This document shows positions 22,562-36,200 of a stretch of 64,000 nt of DNA, in pieces. The notes under the pieces were generated by a model that worked only from the letters and a program-made list of their open reading frames with translations, did not search any database and was not told where the DNA came from. Made by a program: the position numbers and the translations under genes. This DNA comes from Gymnorhina tibicen. Lineage: Eukaryota; Chordata; Aves; Passeriformes; Artamidae. The stretch covers positions 584,913 through 648,912 of the forward strand of contig VXAZ01003270.1 in the NCBI GenBank assembly GCA_013399875.1, read 5' to 3'. Within the stretch, counting starts at the first letter, position 1; the number at the start of each line of letters is the position of its first letter.

Positions 22562-25500
22562 TTTAAATTGCACAGTAGCATAGCAAAAAGGAAAAAAAGA
22601 AAAACATTATTTATTACCAAGAACAGGCTGCTATTTCACTTCTTGTAAGTTCAAGTGCAGAATTCGGGAAATACTTAATGCACAGTCACACCCTGTAGGT
22701 GTCCCTGTGGTTTCCCCCTCGAGAACACAGGGCCTGCCCCAGTCCTACATCCATGCTCCCCATGGTGTCACGCAGGGTCCACTGTCCTCTGGGGATGCAG
22801 GAAAAGTGAACTCTCCGCTTAGGCGTTTCTGTATGGAGCAGATCAACAGCCAGCAATGGAACCTCGCAGGTACACAGCACATACATCAGGGCAGAATTTA
22901 CACCAGTTGAATTCCCTACCAATACTGCTGGGTTTAGACTTCAGCATCCTGAGACGTAAGACAGACTGTAAAAACTTTGGTGAAAATTGTGTTGTTTTGA
23001 TCACATACATCTTAAATAGTTAAACCTAAAGTTTAGGTTTCAAATTTAGTAGGAACATGTCACCCATTAGCTTTTGTTTTCTGAGAAGAGGTTGATGCTG
23101 TTTGAGAACAGAAAGGAATAATTGGTTCAAAGACAAGTAGTTACAAACTAATGAAAATAAACTTGTATCTGGAAAAGAATGCTTTTAATATCATAGTCTG
23201 CAGGAGTTCTATTAAGCTTTTGCCTCTCTATCTGGCCAAGAATTTTCATGAAACCATTTGAAACTTTGTGGGTTTTAATGTCCTTACAAGGAGTTCTGTA
23301 AGGAAAAAGAAGTAAATAATTAAACACTGCAACACATGCCTTTGGAGACCCTGATTCTATGTGCCTCAGCTCCCTTTCTATCTGATGACCATGACATTAA
23401 CATATTACTTTTCTGAGCTGTGTTTAAAACACATAAAATGAAGGCTGTGTCCACCTCTTGTATTCAATCAACACCAATACAGCTGACTGAAACTTGGGAA
23501 ACAGAATTTTCTCTCTTGTGATTGGATTTTTTTTTGATGAGTAAAAAGAGAGTGGGAGCCCCATTATTGGTAACACACTTTGTTCTAGAATTTTAGAAGA
23601 AAAACATAAATAACAAGAGGTAAAAGCATAGGAAGGATTTATTCTTTTTTCTGATTCAGTGTCATTATGACAACTTACTTTTTATCAGCAATACTCAAAC
23701 TCATGAAGGTATTTTTTGTTTTATAAGCAGGGTCTGTTCATAGAAAGAATCAAAGTACATGTTATAAGATGTGATACAACATGCAATATGACACGTTTAG
23801 TAGCACTCATCTGTTAATTTAACTTCATGGCTGATTTTCCATAGAATTATGCTGCTCTGTGGTTATAGTTTTTCATGATAGACATAATTTGCTCTTAAGA
23901 ACAAGCGAAATTTTTTCTTTTTGTAGAAGACTGAGCTCTGAGTGCTTTCACTTTATGTTATAGTGAACAGTGAGCAGACTTTCCCACAGGACATGCAGTT
24001 GTGAGGTTGCAGCTATGTCACAGAGCTCTGCTGGAATGCCTTGCTAGTTAACAGCTGGCAGCCCCAGTGCCTGGCTGGCATTACGCTGCAGAACCTCAGA
24101 CACAATTCAGCCACACCAGCACAAACTGTACCACTGTCAAAGGGGTCCCCTTCCCTGGGCCCCTGCAGGATGCTTACCCACCTGAACAGAACCTCAACAG
24201 AGCACTCCGTGGTCCCTCCCTGGGACGCAGCATAGTAACAGCAAAGGCTGTCCTCGGAAACAAAACATTTTCTTACTCTTCTCAAAACTCCCAGAGAAGC
24301 TTAACTGCTTTATTTAGGTTTTTTTTAATAGGAAAGGAAATTAAAAAATACTTTATTAATTTGTTGCTTAATTTGCAACACTGATATGCATAAGAGAAAC
24401 ATGTGGCACTTAAAAATGAAAGAAAACCTTTAGTTGCTGTGCACTGACCCACTAAGCCAGCAGCTCAGCACCACGCAGCCCTTCCTCTGTTCACTCCACT
24501 CCCCAGCAGGGCTGAGGAGGAGAACAGGAAAAACAGAAGTGATCAAACTCATTAGTCAAGACAAAGACAACTCAATAAACGACATAAAAGGCAAATCAAA
24601 ACCCCCATAAACCTGTGCAGTCTGGAGCAATGGACCCAGTACACTGAATTTTGCAAGTCAGCCACCGTGCAGGGCACAGCGACTTTTTAAACTGAACATC
24701 TCATATCCCTTCTCTAGACCAAATTCTATTACTGTTTGGAATAATATAATACATCAAAGTGCACTACCTTAAAAATTCTCTTAATCTCATCAGAAACTGA
24801 GATTATACAATTTCTGAAGAATTAACCTTCCAAAGTGTTTCCAAAGAGTGATACTGGGCTGCTTTCAACATCAGAAGGCTTTGATTCATCATGTTTCAAC
24901 TAGCTGCAAGAATCTCTATAAGTATAAAGTTGATACACATCTCTGGATGTCAGAAATTCACTCCTGTGATGCAAAGTCACCTTCTCCCCTCTACAAATGA
25001 TATATGGGTTATGAGGGTGAAGAAGGCTTCACCAGGACAACTGTGCATGGAAATTGAAGGGTGCAGTAGCAAGTCCTTAAGATCATAAGTACTTGGTGCA
25101 AGTTACTGGGAAAGTCTCTTCCAATTTCTTTTGATCCTCAGGACCTCAGGGATCAAAGATCAGTAATTAAATAAAATACAGTCCCAGTAAAACCAATTTA
25201 AAGATTTCCAAGCATTTGTCATTCAAAAATGCCATTTGATCAACATCAATGTTTCTAAAGTGGAATGTCAACTTTGACAAAATTGGGTCTGAAAACACAG
25301 CTGAGGCTATAGAACATTTGGGCAATTTTGGAGCACAATGTTTAGATTTTTTCAGGTATCATTTGAAATCTTTTTGATTTTAAATCATGTTTCATTATCT
25401 AACATGAACCAAAACACATCATCCCCAAACTAGCACAGACTTCTTTGATTTATGAGATGATATTCTGACACTGACAGGGATTCAACCCTGTCTCTCTAAC

Positions 25501-26420
25501 TCCCACACCTCCACCCAATAACTTCACGAGTTTTGTTCTTTGTTATAACATATTTATCTAAATACATGAAGACTCACTGTTGAAAAGAAATTCTGAGCTT
25601 CAACAAGCTTAAAATGCACAAATTGCTGTGCAATTATGGACAAGGCTTTCACAGACATTTGGATACATTGCCCTATAGATCCCTTACCTTGTCTCTCTGT
25701 GTCCCAGACATCTGGGAAAGATGACTCTGCAGCAGTGAAGTATTTGGTCTCTTACAATTTTGCCCTTTGCACTTCAATCAGAATCATGTTTTTTTACAGA
25801 AGACTTCACATGTAAGATGTTTACAAAAACTGAGAAAGAGAAAAGTGAAGCCATTTACACATTTTTCACTCAAAAAGCTAAAACCATAATATAAACCAGG
25901 AAAAAAAGAGACAGACATTAGGCATCTTTCCCTTGAATTTTCAGTTTGTTTGTTTTTCAAGGAAGAAGAGAAAAATCCCAGGGTAGAACTCCGATCACTA
26001 AGCTATAGAACAAGGAACACTATTAGTGTTTTCATTTAAAGGAGATAAATACTGCTCTTTCTGAGACATTAGAGAAACTCTCCTACGCTTCCCACTTAAG
26101 CAACATTTTAGAGAAAAGGACTGCTTTTGTTTTTTTCCCAGAGGTTTTGGGGTAATAAAAGTTTAGTTTTATTTTTTCTCAGAATTGCAGTATTTGTCTA
26201 ACCTGCAGGTTTCTCGTTTCACGCTGAGATGGAAACACCTAATTTTCCTGGGAGAGAATAAAATCTGCTGATATTATTTATCTCTCAAGCAGAATCAGAG
26301 CATAGAAATCTCACAGGGAAACTCTCTTGGAATTTCCTACTTAGTTTCATATCGGGCCTTGGATATAGATTCACATGAAATATTTGAAAAAAAATCCTGC
26401 TTTTCAAATATAAATCTCTC
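22562..26420. other. Unique non-coding DNA
   Basis: Mostly AT-rich sequence. GC-richer pockets at about 22690-22910 and 24010-24260 give overlapping open frames on both strands but no recognised domain or splice pattern. A 19-base near-perfect palindrome is at 23022-23040. Confidence 0.5.
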
Positions 26421-26431
26421 AGGTGGCTTTT

Positions 26432-26512
26432 GGTTTGGTTGGTTGGTTGGGTTGTTTTTTTTTTTGTTGGTTGGGGTGTTTTGTTGGGTTTTTGGTTGGT
26501 TGGTTGGTTGGT
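26432..26512 (+). repeat. (GGTT)n / G/T-only tract
   Basis: GGTT units run at 26432-26451 and 26494-26512, separated by T-rich and GTT-rich sequence. On the minus strand this is CCAA repeat. Four consecutive GG pairs occur in each block, enough on paper for a two-layer G-quadruplex. Confidence 0.88.
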
Positions 26513-28425
26513 TTGTTATTAATTGAAAGCCTTTACACTTTTGCAACCATAAGGCTTCCTGCTCTTCCCACAACCAGCAGCACGTTCAGGAAACACCACC
26601 CAGGTACACCTCCATTCCTCACAAGTAGTGCTAATTTCCCACTGCAGCTGTGGAGGTGACCCATATAGCTGCATAAGCAGAGTTAGGCCAAGCCTTTTGT
26701 AAAAGCCTTTGAAAACTACTTAAATATAGTAAATGAAGTGAAGTTAGTTAACAAACCTCAGGTGTGACTCTGAGACCCTCTGAGGAGTAAAATTAGTGAA
26801 TCAGCAGGATTTACACTAATTTATAACCACCAAAAGGGCATACAAAACCAGTGCTCTGATAATTAGCTGCAGATTCCCTGCAAAATACAGCACAGGTAGC
26901 CAATGTTTAAGAACAATTAATGTGAAATGAGGGAAAAAGCCCCTAATACACAGAAAAACATATTATTTACCATTTTCTGTTGCAGTTTGCCCTTGTGAGT
27001 ATGCCAAGACTGGCTCTTCTCTCACACCCTATACGAAATGTTTCTACCCTCCGCGGTGGCACTGGCCCCTTGCGCACACACGCACACAAACGCGTGACTG
27101 TGTCGGTGCCACAGATGACCAAGCACAGGCAGAGCCCTCTCCCACCAGTGAAACCAAAACTCCAAGAATGGCAGCACCAAGGATGTGCTGGACTTGTTAA
27201 TGGCTGATGGGGCTTCCTCTGCCGTACAAACAAAATGAAACCCAGTCATTCACCAGGGCCCTTACCATCTAAACACAAAAAGCAGAGTCAGCTTCTCTGG
27301 AGAAGGGAACAGTTCTATTAGGTGGTGTTGTATAGGAAATGTTGTGTATTTTAATTCACTAGTAATTTAATATGCATTGGGCTACCCTAATGGGGCAGCA
27401 ATCTGGATTTCGGCCTGAGGCCCAAACAGTGATGCAACAGTGTTAATAAAGAGCAAATCACTACACTAATTATGATTAATACTTTCTTTCAATGCAGCAT
27501 TCTACTTCATCATCTTTAGCAAAGTGTTATTTTCTAATTTAAACAAAGCACATTGCCAACAAGCTAAATGTGTCAAATTGAACAGTTTAGTCTTCTAGTA
27601 TATATAACCTCAAGTGTAGTTTTGCATCTGTTATATATTCAGTGGGTGAGGGAATGTTGTGCTTCTTACAAACAGCTTTCCATAAATTTGAGCAGGCAAG
27701 CAGCTAAACTGACACATGACTGCAATATCACAGTGCTGGAAGGAGTTTCTGGTAGCACTATCACTAGGTGGTGAAAAACTCTTCAACAGGGTTGCCTGGG
27801 ATTATCTCTTTAAATCCTTGAGACAATGGGATTTGATGACACTATCAGTGGGATTAAGGCTCTCTTTTTCTTAGTCCCCCTGGTCTCGGGTGATTTGCTA
27901 TTATAAGTACATTTCACATTACTTCCCCATTACAGACAGGCCCCCTCACCTGATGTTCTTCGGCACAGGTCTAGTACCACTGACATTCAGAACCTGCCAC
28001 ACACTACGCAGCTGATGTTCTGCATCTGCTCCTCAAGCCTAAAAGACAACACTGGTCCACTAAACTAAGGAAAAGATTGGATCACTGTTTAGATTTAAAA
28101 TAAGGTGTGACTAGTGAAAGATATGAAGATTAATTAACTAAATCTAACTTGTGCTACTATTTCTGGATTTGGAATAAGCGCCCAAGTCAAAATAATTCCC
28201 AAACTTTCAGAGTAGTCAATTTAAATAAATGAGACCCATCACTTTTTCTGCAGAACCACACTGCTGCTATCAGCATGTGGGAAACAGAGGAGTAAAAACC
28301 TCCACAGGCGCTTATAAGCTTAATTTACAACCCTGGAAAGAACTTGGGTTGATGTAATAATGAAAGGTATACAGATCTGAAGCAGAAGAATTACAAACCT
28401 ATGTTCCTATAGTTATAAGTAAGAA
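26513..28425. other. Unique non-coding DNA
   Basis: No gene recognised. A CpG-containing pocket at 27045-27110 and a candidate conserved block at about 27350-27560 (ATTAATATGCAT-like and CTAATTATGATTAA motifs) are the only notable parts. Confidence 0.5.
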
Positions 28426-28589
28426 TGTGTATTGGGTGATGTGGTGAAGGGTTTTTAAGTGTAGTGAAGTGATTTTGTAGTTTAAATTAGGAATTTAAAT
28501 GTTATAATAGAAGTATAAGTGCATGCGTGACTTAACAATTAATTGGTTGAAGAACAGACACATTGCAGTAAAAAGTGCCAAAGGTGACA

Positions 28590-28649
28590 GGCTATAAAGT
28601 TAAAACAAAGTTTCGTNTAGGCTATAGAGTTAAAACAAAGTTTCGTGTT
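28590..28649 (+). repeat. 30-bp tandem duplication over the TATA-like box, with an N
   Basis: Two 30-base units (28590-28619 and 28620-28649) share GGCTATAAAGTTAAAACAAA, differing at one A/G position (28597/28627) and at the last base. The only ambiguous base of the window, at 28617, lies near the unit boundary. This could be a real duplication or an assembly join. Confidence 0.85.
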
Positions 28650-28777
28650 AGTTGCTCATTGGACCAAAAAGTTATAAATTGTCATGTAACCCTGAAACTC
28701 GTGACTATCTCCTGTTACGGCCAATTCTTACCAGCTCCATGGTCTCTGAGACTGATGCCTTGTTTGCTATTTTAAGT

Positions 28778-28783
28778 AATAAA
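28778..28783 (+). terminator. LTR poly(A) signal AATAAA
   Basis: AATAAA about 185 bp downstream of the first TATA-like box of the probable LTR, in the expected order. Confidence 0.45.
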
Positions 28784-28874
28784 TCGTGTATAACTGCGGT
28801 AGTCCCATCTCTTCAATTAGAGCACCGGACTAGTGGTGCAAGTGAAACCGACATCAGCAAACACAACGTCAGAA

Positions 28875-31800
28875 GGGTATTATTCAAACCGAAAACAGTG
28901 AAAATATTACTTAGTGAAACATTAAAAGTTTTAATTGGAAATGGAAAAAAATATTTTGCTGGCAATACAGTTTAACAAACAAAAAGAAAATCAATAAAAT
29001 GTAAAACTGTGTCCAAATCCAAGTTCTTTACCATGGGTACACATAGAACTATTGTGTGTATATAGACCTGTACATATGTATCTGGGCCCGTGAAAAGAAA
29101 ATCCTACCACTGTTTCGAAACAAACAAAACATAGTCTTATCAACATCTTCTTTCATTGCTTGGGACAACAACATGATAAAAAAATCAGTTAAATTGTTAA
29201 AAATTTATTTGTTTCTTGAATGAAATAACTGTAGAAAAGCATGTAAAACATATATACAATTTAATCCCTGCTTATATAATAACCTCAAAAAGTTCTTACT
29301 GATTCACTCAAGGTTTCCTGTAATCAAAGAGCTGAAGATGAGAACTGGTTTCCATAGAAAAGTTTGCAAGAATCCCCCCTGCCATCTGGTCAATGCTCTT
29401 AAAAATTGATCTTACCAATATCATGTCTGTCAAAAGGCAACAATCAGCTCTAAATTCTTATACAGTTAAATTTTTATCTTATGAGTTCTGTTGCCTGCTT
29501 GTGGCCTGGAGATGTGTTTTCCCATAGTAACTCAGAGAGGTCTCCTCGAAATGTTCAATGGAGTTCAGAGAATGATACTATTTAAAGGGTTTTTTTTCTG
29601 CTGCCTATTCAAAGACAGGTGGTGTCATTTGAAATGCTATCCAGTATCTTCCTGGCCCTCAAGAGACCATTCCAGCAAGGCATAAGGCTTTTCTAGGTCC
29701 TGAGCCATATTTGTAGATGTCCTGGATGTTCTAGAGTGTTCCAGATGAAAAGAGAAGCCTAAAATGAGGGAAATGCCTGGCGGGTAGTGATAGCAGCCCA
29801 CATCTAATGTGAAGTGTAGGTGAATTAGGAGTTTAATCCCACCCATATGCTTCTTCCTTGTGTCAATTTAATGCAACTGTGATTAAAGAAGAGTATTCTC
29901 ACATGAGCCATTTTATATGCCTCCCATTTCAGCAACTATGTTTATTTCTTGATCTCAAGATACTAATTTACTTTACCGTAAATAAAAACAGATTTCCCTA
30001 AGTCCCTTATAGTCCATTTCCATAATATTTTTTTTTCATTTGGTTCCCAAACTGTGATTGTTTATTGTGAAAGATCATAGAATTTGCAACTAGATTAAGA
30101 TGAGCATTTTCAGTAATCTTGCCAGTTTGCCACTTTCTACTATTGAAAAATTTAATTTCCTTCAGGCCAGCTGGCTTTAGGTGCTTGTAGAAAAGATTTT
30201 TTTTAATAGGCCAATTTCAAAGTAAAGGCCTAGACTCCTTTGACAGCAGAGCTCCTGGATATATACCAAAATTCTACTTTTCCTCTTTAGAGACAAGATA
30301 TGTTTATAGAATGAGAGGTTAATATGGGAACTAATTCAAAGCACAGAGTGACTGCAGACAGGGAATGCCTAAAGGCTCTAAAGCTAGAAACAACACCACT
30401 TCTTTTCCCTTTTTTTAAAGTATAGTTTTCTGAGTTCTTGAGACAGATATTTCCTGCAGCTTTCCAAACAGCTACAGGAATATGTCTAAAGATTTACTTT
30501 TACCAGCATGTGAAAAATCTACAATAATGCCCATGAGATGTTGGATGTTTGAAAAGAGCGAGCAAATAAACAGCTGTGGAAAGAGAAGTTACCTGAGTTT
30601 GATTATTGGTACATACAGATTCTCATGTGACCCAGGTGATTTTTTTTAAACACTGCAATTACATGTATTCTGCCAAAAATTAAGAATCAGATAATTTCAA
30701 GGAATTTATAGTATCTCAGTAATATGTATTACCCTACTAGCGTTCTAGTATCATAGTAGTATTACATTATTTTGTATTTTTATGGTATTACATTGATGCA
30801 TAGATCAAATGCATCCTCATTGAACAAAAGATCAAAAATATTTGCATCCAATAAGGAGATTTCTTACGTCATGAAATTTAAAAATTTGAAATATATGAAA
30901 TCACCTGAAAATAGAATATAGTCCTTTGGGGTTTTTTATTTTGTCTGTACCATAAGGACAAACAATTTTAATAAAGAGCATGTGTACTGGTATACATGGA
31001 AGACCAGATGGGTATAAGAAATCATATCTAGAAAATAAAAATCACCGCTTAATTTACTTTTCCGCAAAGGTAATGCCAGCATGCCAGGAAGCACAGGGCA
31101 CACAGTGCTCTATCTGCAGCATTGTTCAGTTTGCCTCCTGCAATTCTATCTCAGTGCAATCAATCTTGATTTGTAAAAAGAAAAGATCCATAGAGAACTG
31201 ACATAATTGGTTTCTCAATATCTCATTTCTTTTTTTTTTTCATTTGCTGGTTTCTTGAATTGAACTTTGTTAATCTGAAGTGCTTGCTATGTAAGAAAAT
31301 AAAGCTTCCAAAATAATGAAGTTATTTTTCTAAAAAAAATGACGCTAAAAAGTATTAAATTCTGGCTTTTCTTCCTTTTTTTTTCTTCCTCTCACTGACC
31401 AGATACATATGCTGCAGACGTCCACACTGTCTTGGGGTTTTTGGAAACAGAAATGTTGGCAGATTACTTGTTTACCTTTTTTTAAGAAAGATGAGGTTTT
31501 CCAGTAATCACCTGATTCCAACAGCTATAGAGATAATAATTATTTTATATTCTAAATGACTCCTCACAATAAAATCATGAAAAAAGGACAGCAGTAAATG
31601 TAATTTTGAGAGCTTTTAACAGAAGTACTCATGCATGGCTAGAGGATACCTGCCTGGGTAGATATTCAGAATTTAATCTGGCTACACAAATAACAGGACC
31701 AGCTGATTTGATCACTGCTTAACTTGATCTTCTGTTTAATTTGGTTAGAGCATTAGAGGCCAATATGTTTTCAGCTTAAAATAATTCAAGAAGTGTTTGT

Positions 31801-32284
31801 TTTTCGCAGTACGCCAGGACAAGGTTATAAGAATTAAGGAAACCACATTTGCAGGAAGTTAGAAATTTAGTAAGTAGGCTATTTTGGGAAGCTATATTAA
31901 ACTCCGTCACAGTGAAAGGACATTTGGAAATCTGAGACATCTCTAATGTGTACAAGGCTACACAGTTCCCATCAAAGAAATCTGAGTGATTTTACTGTGC
32001 AGATGGTAGAAGTATCAGGTGCATCAACTTTGCCGTACGACTGCAGGAAGGAAAAGCAGAACGGAAAGCGAGTATTCCCCTGAGAAAGATGGAGAGCAAG
32101 ATCCAGACTATAAGCACTCTGCATTCACGTCAGTAGGCAGTATTGCAGACTAGACTAAGAATACAGAGTGTCTCAAATTTCAGTTGTTTTGCCCATTTTC
32201 AACTGCCCTGTAAACACTCATCTTCACCTTTCTGTATTGGGAAGTCCTCTGCAAGCTCCTCTCCTGGACAAAAGAACATTTCCA
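28875..32284. other. Unique AT-rich non-coding DNA
   Basis: No gene or known repeat recognised. A- and T-runs are common (31.2-31.4 kb). Short frames show no family signature. Confidence 0.5.
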
Positions 32285-33290
32285 TCCTCACAATCATGGA
32301 ACAGCAGATGAGTGAATGAACTTCTGGAAGTCACTTACTCCAAATCCCTGCTCAAAGAAGGGTTATCTAGGGCCTTCTTTACTGCAAGGCCTCAATGCTA
32401 TGTTATGGTCACTATGGTACAAACAAGACTGCCTGGTCCTCTTCTCCAAGATGCCTCCAGTCAGCCCCTAGTCTGCACTTATCCTGGTGTTATAACTCCA
32501 CAGGTGCAGGAGGTGGGATTTCCCTATGTTGAACTTTAGGAAGTTCCTGTTGGTCCATTTCTCCTGTCTGTGTTGAGGATGATTTGAACGGCAGCTCTTC
32601 CATCTCATGCAACAACTATTTTCCCCAGTTTTATGTCATATGTGAACTTATTTGAGGGTATTCTCTGACTCATCACCCCGGTCGTTCATGAAGGTGTTCA
32701 GTAGTACTCATGCCAGTATCATCCCCTGGCATGCACTATTAAAGACTTGTATCCAGCTGTGCCACTGATCCCAGCCTCTTGAGCGCAGTTGTTCAGCCAC
32801 TTTTCTATCCACCTCACTGTCCTTATAGACTGCATGCTTATCAGCTTGTCTATGAGAATATCATGGATAGAAGAGTGGAAAGCTTCGCTTAAACCAAGAT
32901 AAACAGGAACTACTGGTCTTACTTCATCCATCTTGCCAGTCACATCACCATAGAAGGTTATTGGATTGGTCAGGCATAATCCTTCCTTTGAAAATCCATT
33001 CTGACTATTCCTGTTCATTTTGCTCTTGCTCTTGGAAAAACATTTCAAGAGGATTTATTCCATCACCTTTCCAACATGAAGATTAAGTTGACCAGCCTGT
33101 AGTTTCCTTGATCCTAACTACTCCTTACCCTCCTCAAAGATAGATGTGACATTTGCTTTCTGCCATTGCTCAGGAACACCCTTGTCCACCAAATCCTTGT
33201 GACCTTCCAAAGATAATAGGCAGTGTCCTTACAATTATATCCATCAGATTTCTCAGCCCTTGTGTGAAATACACACATAAATTTCAGACA
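32285..33290 (-). pseudogene. CR1 LINE ORF2 remnant, minus orientation
   Basis: An old CR1 copy reading right to left. Near 32285-32370 the plus strand shows the antisense 3' region (CTCCAAATCCCTGCTCAAAG). From about 32490 to 33290 it matches antisense RT-coding sequence. The minus-strand frame at 32719-33048 keeps recognisable RT pieces: a GFSKEGLCLTN-like stretch before motif A, a SEAFHSSIHDILIDKL motif A block, then VRWIEKWLNN. Motif A should read FSKAFD-like; here it is altered, and further upstream motifs are frameshifted. The piece between the 3' UTR and RT is shortened, so internal deletions are likely. Not functional. Confidence 0.85.
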
Positions 33291-36200
33291 ATAACCTTTG
33301 TCTCTTTTGTTGAAGTCTGGCATAATCATGAGGAACAGAATATGGACTTTAAGCTGAAGGAATGGAAAGTCTTATGTCACTGGTAAAGGTGATATCACCA
33401 AAAAGTTACAGTATATGGATTATTGCATGTTAAAATGAAAATGTCTTTCCATAGAATCTAATAACTATCAAAATCACAATAAAATAATACCACCCCCATC
33501 TGCCAAATTGATTCAATGAAAAAGTATTATTCTAATAACTTTAGGTCCCTTCTCTGAGTATTTCTGGGGAGATTTTGAGGGGTGCCATGTGGATTGACCA
33601 GACCAGCTTTAGCTAGCCATCCTTATCCATCTTCTGCAAATGCTGCTGCTTGGGAATCTATTACTGCCCAGAGCAGAGAAGTCCATAAGCACCTAAAGGA
33701 GTTGTTCTACTGTCAGTGTCACCAAAGAGAGCAGCCAAATCAGATCTTAGCAGGACTACAGAGGAAAGGAAACAATTCTGGGAGGAAGTGGGTGTGTTGA
33801 ATGACAGAAATCATAATGTAAATAACTTCAGATACTCTGCTACAGGACTAGGTAATTCTCTCTATGTACATTACAGAGTTACCACTTTCACTGCTGAGAA
33901 GTAATTTAAATGCTTGAGGATGCCATGTATTTTGGTATAAAAAACCCAGGAAATTCTTGATGAATGCATCATTAGGAATATTACTGAAATTTATTGCATT
34001 CCTAAAATTCTACTTTACATTTTCAAAACTGAGAAAATATCCAATTATTTGATATTAATACAGCTTTCAAATGGGTTTTCCCACCTGCATACTGTGACTG
34101 CAACTTCATGTACACTATAAAATAATGTAACAATGTTCTGGATAAACATGTAATGTGTGACTTCCAGGAAAAACCTTTCAAAGCTGGTCTTAGAAAAAAA
34201 AAAAAAGAAGACAGATTTCTGGATTTATGGGCAAAATGGATGGAGTTGGAGCAAAGAAGCAATAACTGAGAGAAGAAGCATTGTGTGGTTGAGTGAAGAA
34301 AAGATGTGTAGCCTGAAAAAGTTTTCCCTTGTGTTTTGCACAAGGCACATCCATAGGATTATTTTGCCACTCTGTCAATAGCCTAATGCATGAATCTGTG
34401 TTTGAGAATCCAGAAAAAATCAATCTCTGACACATCCAAGAAACCCATCAAATCATGTGTATAGAAAAGCACTTTGAAGTCTGCAGGTGATAAATACTAA
34501 TTACTTTTAGTTGTAATGTAAGTAGTGATGTTGTGGTAAAGTGAGTATAGTGTACTTAGGTCCTCATATTTCATCTGTTACCTGCCCATCCACTTGCAAC
34601 AGCTTTTTCATATGATAGTGAAAATGAATCCAGTGTTCTGCATCTGGTCTGCTAGCTAAAAAAAAGCCTAGTGTTTCCTTACGTATTATTACTTAACACA
34701 CTTTTTTTTTTCAGTTGTATGAAAATATATAACTTCTTTGTCACTCTTTACACAGGGACTTCTATCACTCTCAGTGTTTGTCCGGAGGATTGAGTAGCTC
34801 TATAATCTCTGTTTAAACCCTGCCTTTGTGATGTCTTTGACAAATTATTTAAAATACGTTCTCAACCATAAATTTCACTTTTACATATGTGGGACCTACT
34901 GCCTACTGTCTTATTGAAATCTGGGGACCAAAAGTGGAGTGGGAGACACTCAGTTGCAGAAATAAGAATATACTCGTCCTAGTTCTCTAGACCAGAATAG
35001 GGTAGGGCAGGGTGGCCTCTTACCTCGGGGATAGCATCACCCATCCTCACCAGAACTTGATAACTTTCCTAAAACCTTTTCTGAAGAAAATTGACTCTAC
35101 CTCAGCCAAAACCAGCACCTTGGTAATATTTTCCTTCCTCACTAAGTGCACCGACAGACTTGCTAGCTCTGAGCCCGTCCTCAGACCATGCAGGAGCAGG
35201 AATGATGAGCTTGAATAGGAGATAGGAGGTACATTGGAGATTCAGCAGTACATTGTGCCTACACAGTGGTGCTCAGCTGGAGAGTTTTGATTTCTGCTGA
35301 AGCTCTAGGATGACTGTGGAGGTCTTCAGGCCCTTTAGACAGCTGTTAAGCAACTTGGCTCTTCCTTTAAGTATCATTCCCTCTCAGTGAATGGGCTAAA
35401 GACACTGACCTGCCTTGGGCAATTCTTTTCTGTAGCACACAAGATGCTGAGTGGCTGTGCTGTGACGGTTTTGAGAGAGGTAATTTATTATCTTCAGTGT
35501 GGTGCCATGCAAACAAAGCAATATTGCTTTCAGGCCTGAAGGAGCCTGCATGTAGCCTCTCTGCATGTAACGTGAGTTGGCTGTACCCAACTGTTCCTAC
35601 ATTTGTTATATACAAGTGGAAGGCTCTGGTTCAGGAAAAAAATTAATTCTCTGCAGATCAGCATCTGCTGCCACAATAAGAAACTTTGAACATACACCAT
35701 CAGCCTGGTGTAATACACTAATCATACATTCCAGCAAGTATGAATACTGGTTCATACAAAGCCCCTGCAGTCTACAGGCTAAAAGTATATATCTTTTATG
35801 AGCCAATTTCATACTCTGTTCATTAAGAAAGCCATCACCATGGTAACATATACATCCAAAGTTACTACTACAATCTCTAAAATTTTCAAGCGCATAGCAA
35901 CAAGAGCATAATGCTGGAGCATCTCCATTTAGTAGTGCTTGAAAGCTGTATATAAGGTTTACTAAGCACCTTGTAAGTATCAGAGAGAAGAAATAGGTCT
36001 TTTACTCTCAACTGGAATAAAGAAAAATCACATTATTAATTTGTTGACTTAATGATCTTGAGTCAAAGATAACTTGCTCTCGTGTTTCTCATTTTGCCTT
36101 TATATTTCTCCTTCATCTCATTATGTTAGCATTTCTTTTAAAAATTATTAGTAATAGGAATATTCTGGAGAAGAAATGTTGTATGCAACTTACACTGAGT

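Larger units (their letters stand above)
28426..28870 (+). mobile_element. Probable ERV LTR, plus orientation
   Basis: The stretch has LTR order: a TGTGTATTGGGTGATGTGG start, TATAAAG-like boxes at 28593 and 28623, CTCCTGTTACGGCCAATTCT, AATAAA at 28778-28783, then a U5-like end reaching about GTGAAACCGACATCAGC. It resembles an LTR type I have seen in songbirds. AGAA occurs at 28422-28425 and again at 28871-28874, but the inferred 3' end would not be CA, so I do not count it as a proven target duplication. Open frames at 28575-28975 run across the LTR and its flank and are not genes. Confidence 0.6.

Noticed and set aside
28421..28874. AGAA repeats as a 4-bp target duplication for the 28.4-kb LTR
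   Set aside because: The implied 3' end would be CGTC, not CA, and a 4-base match is easily due to chance.
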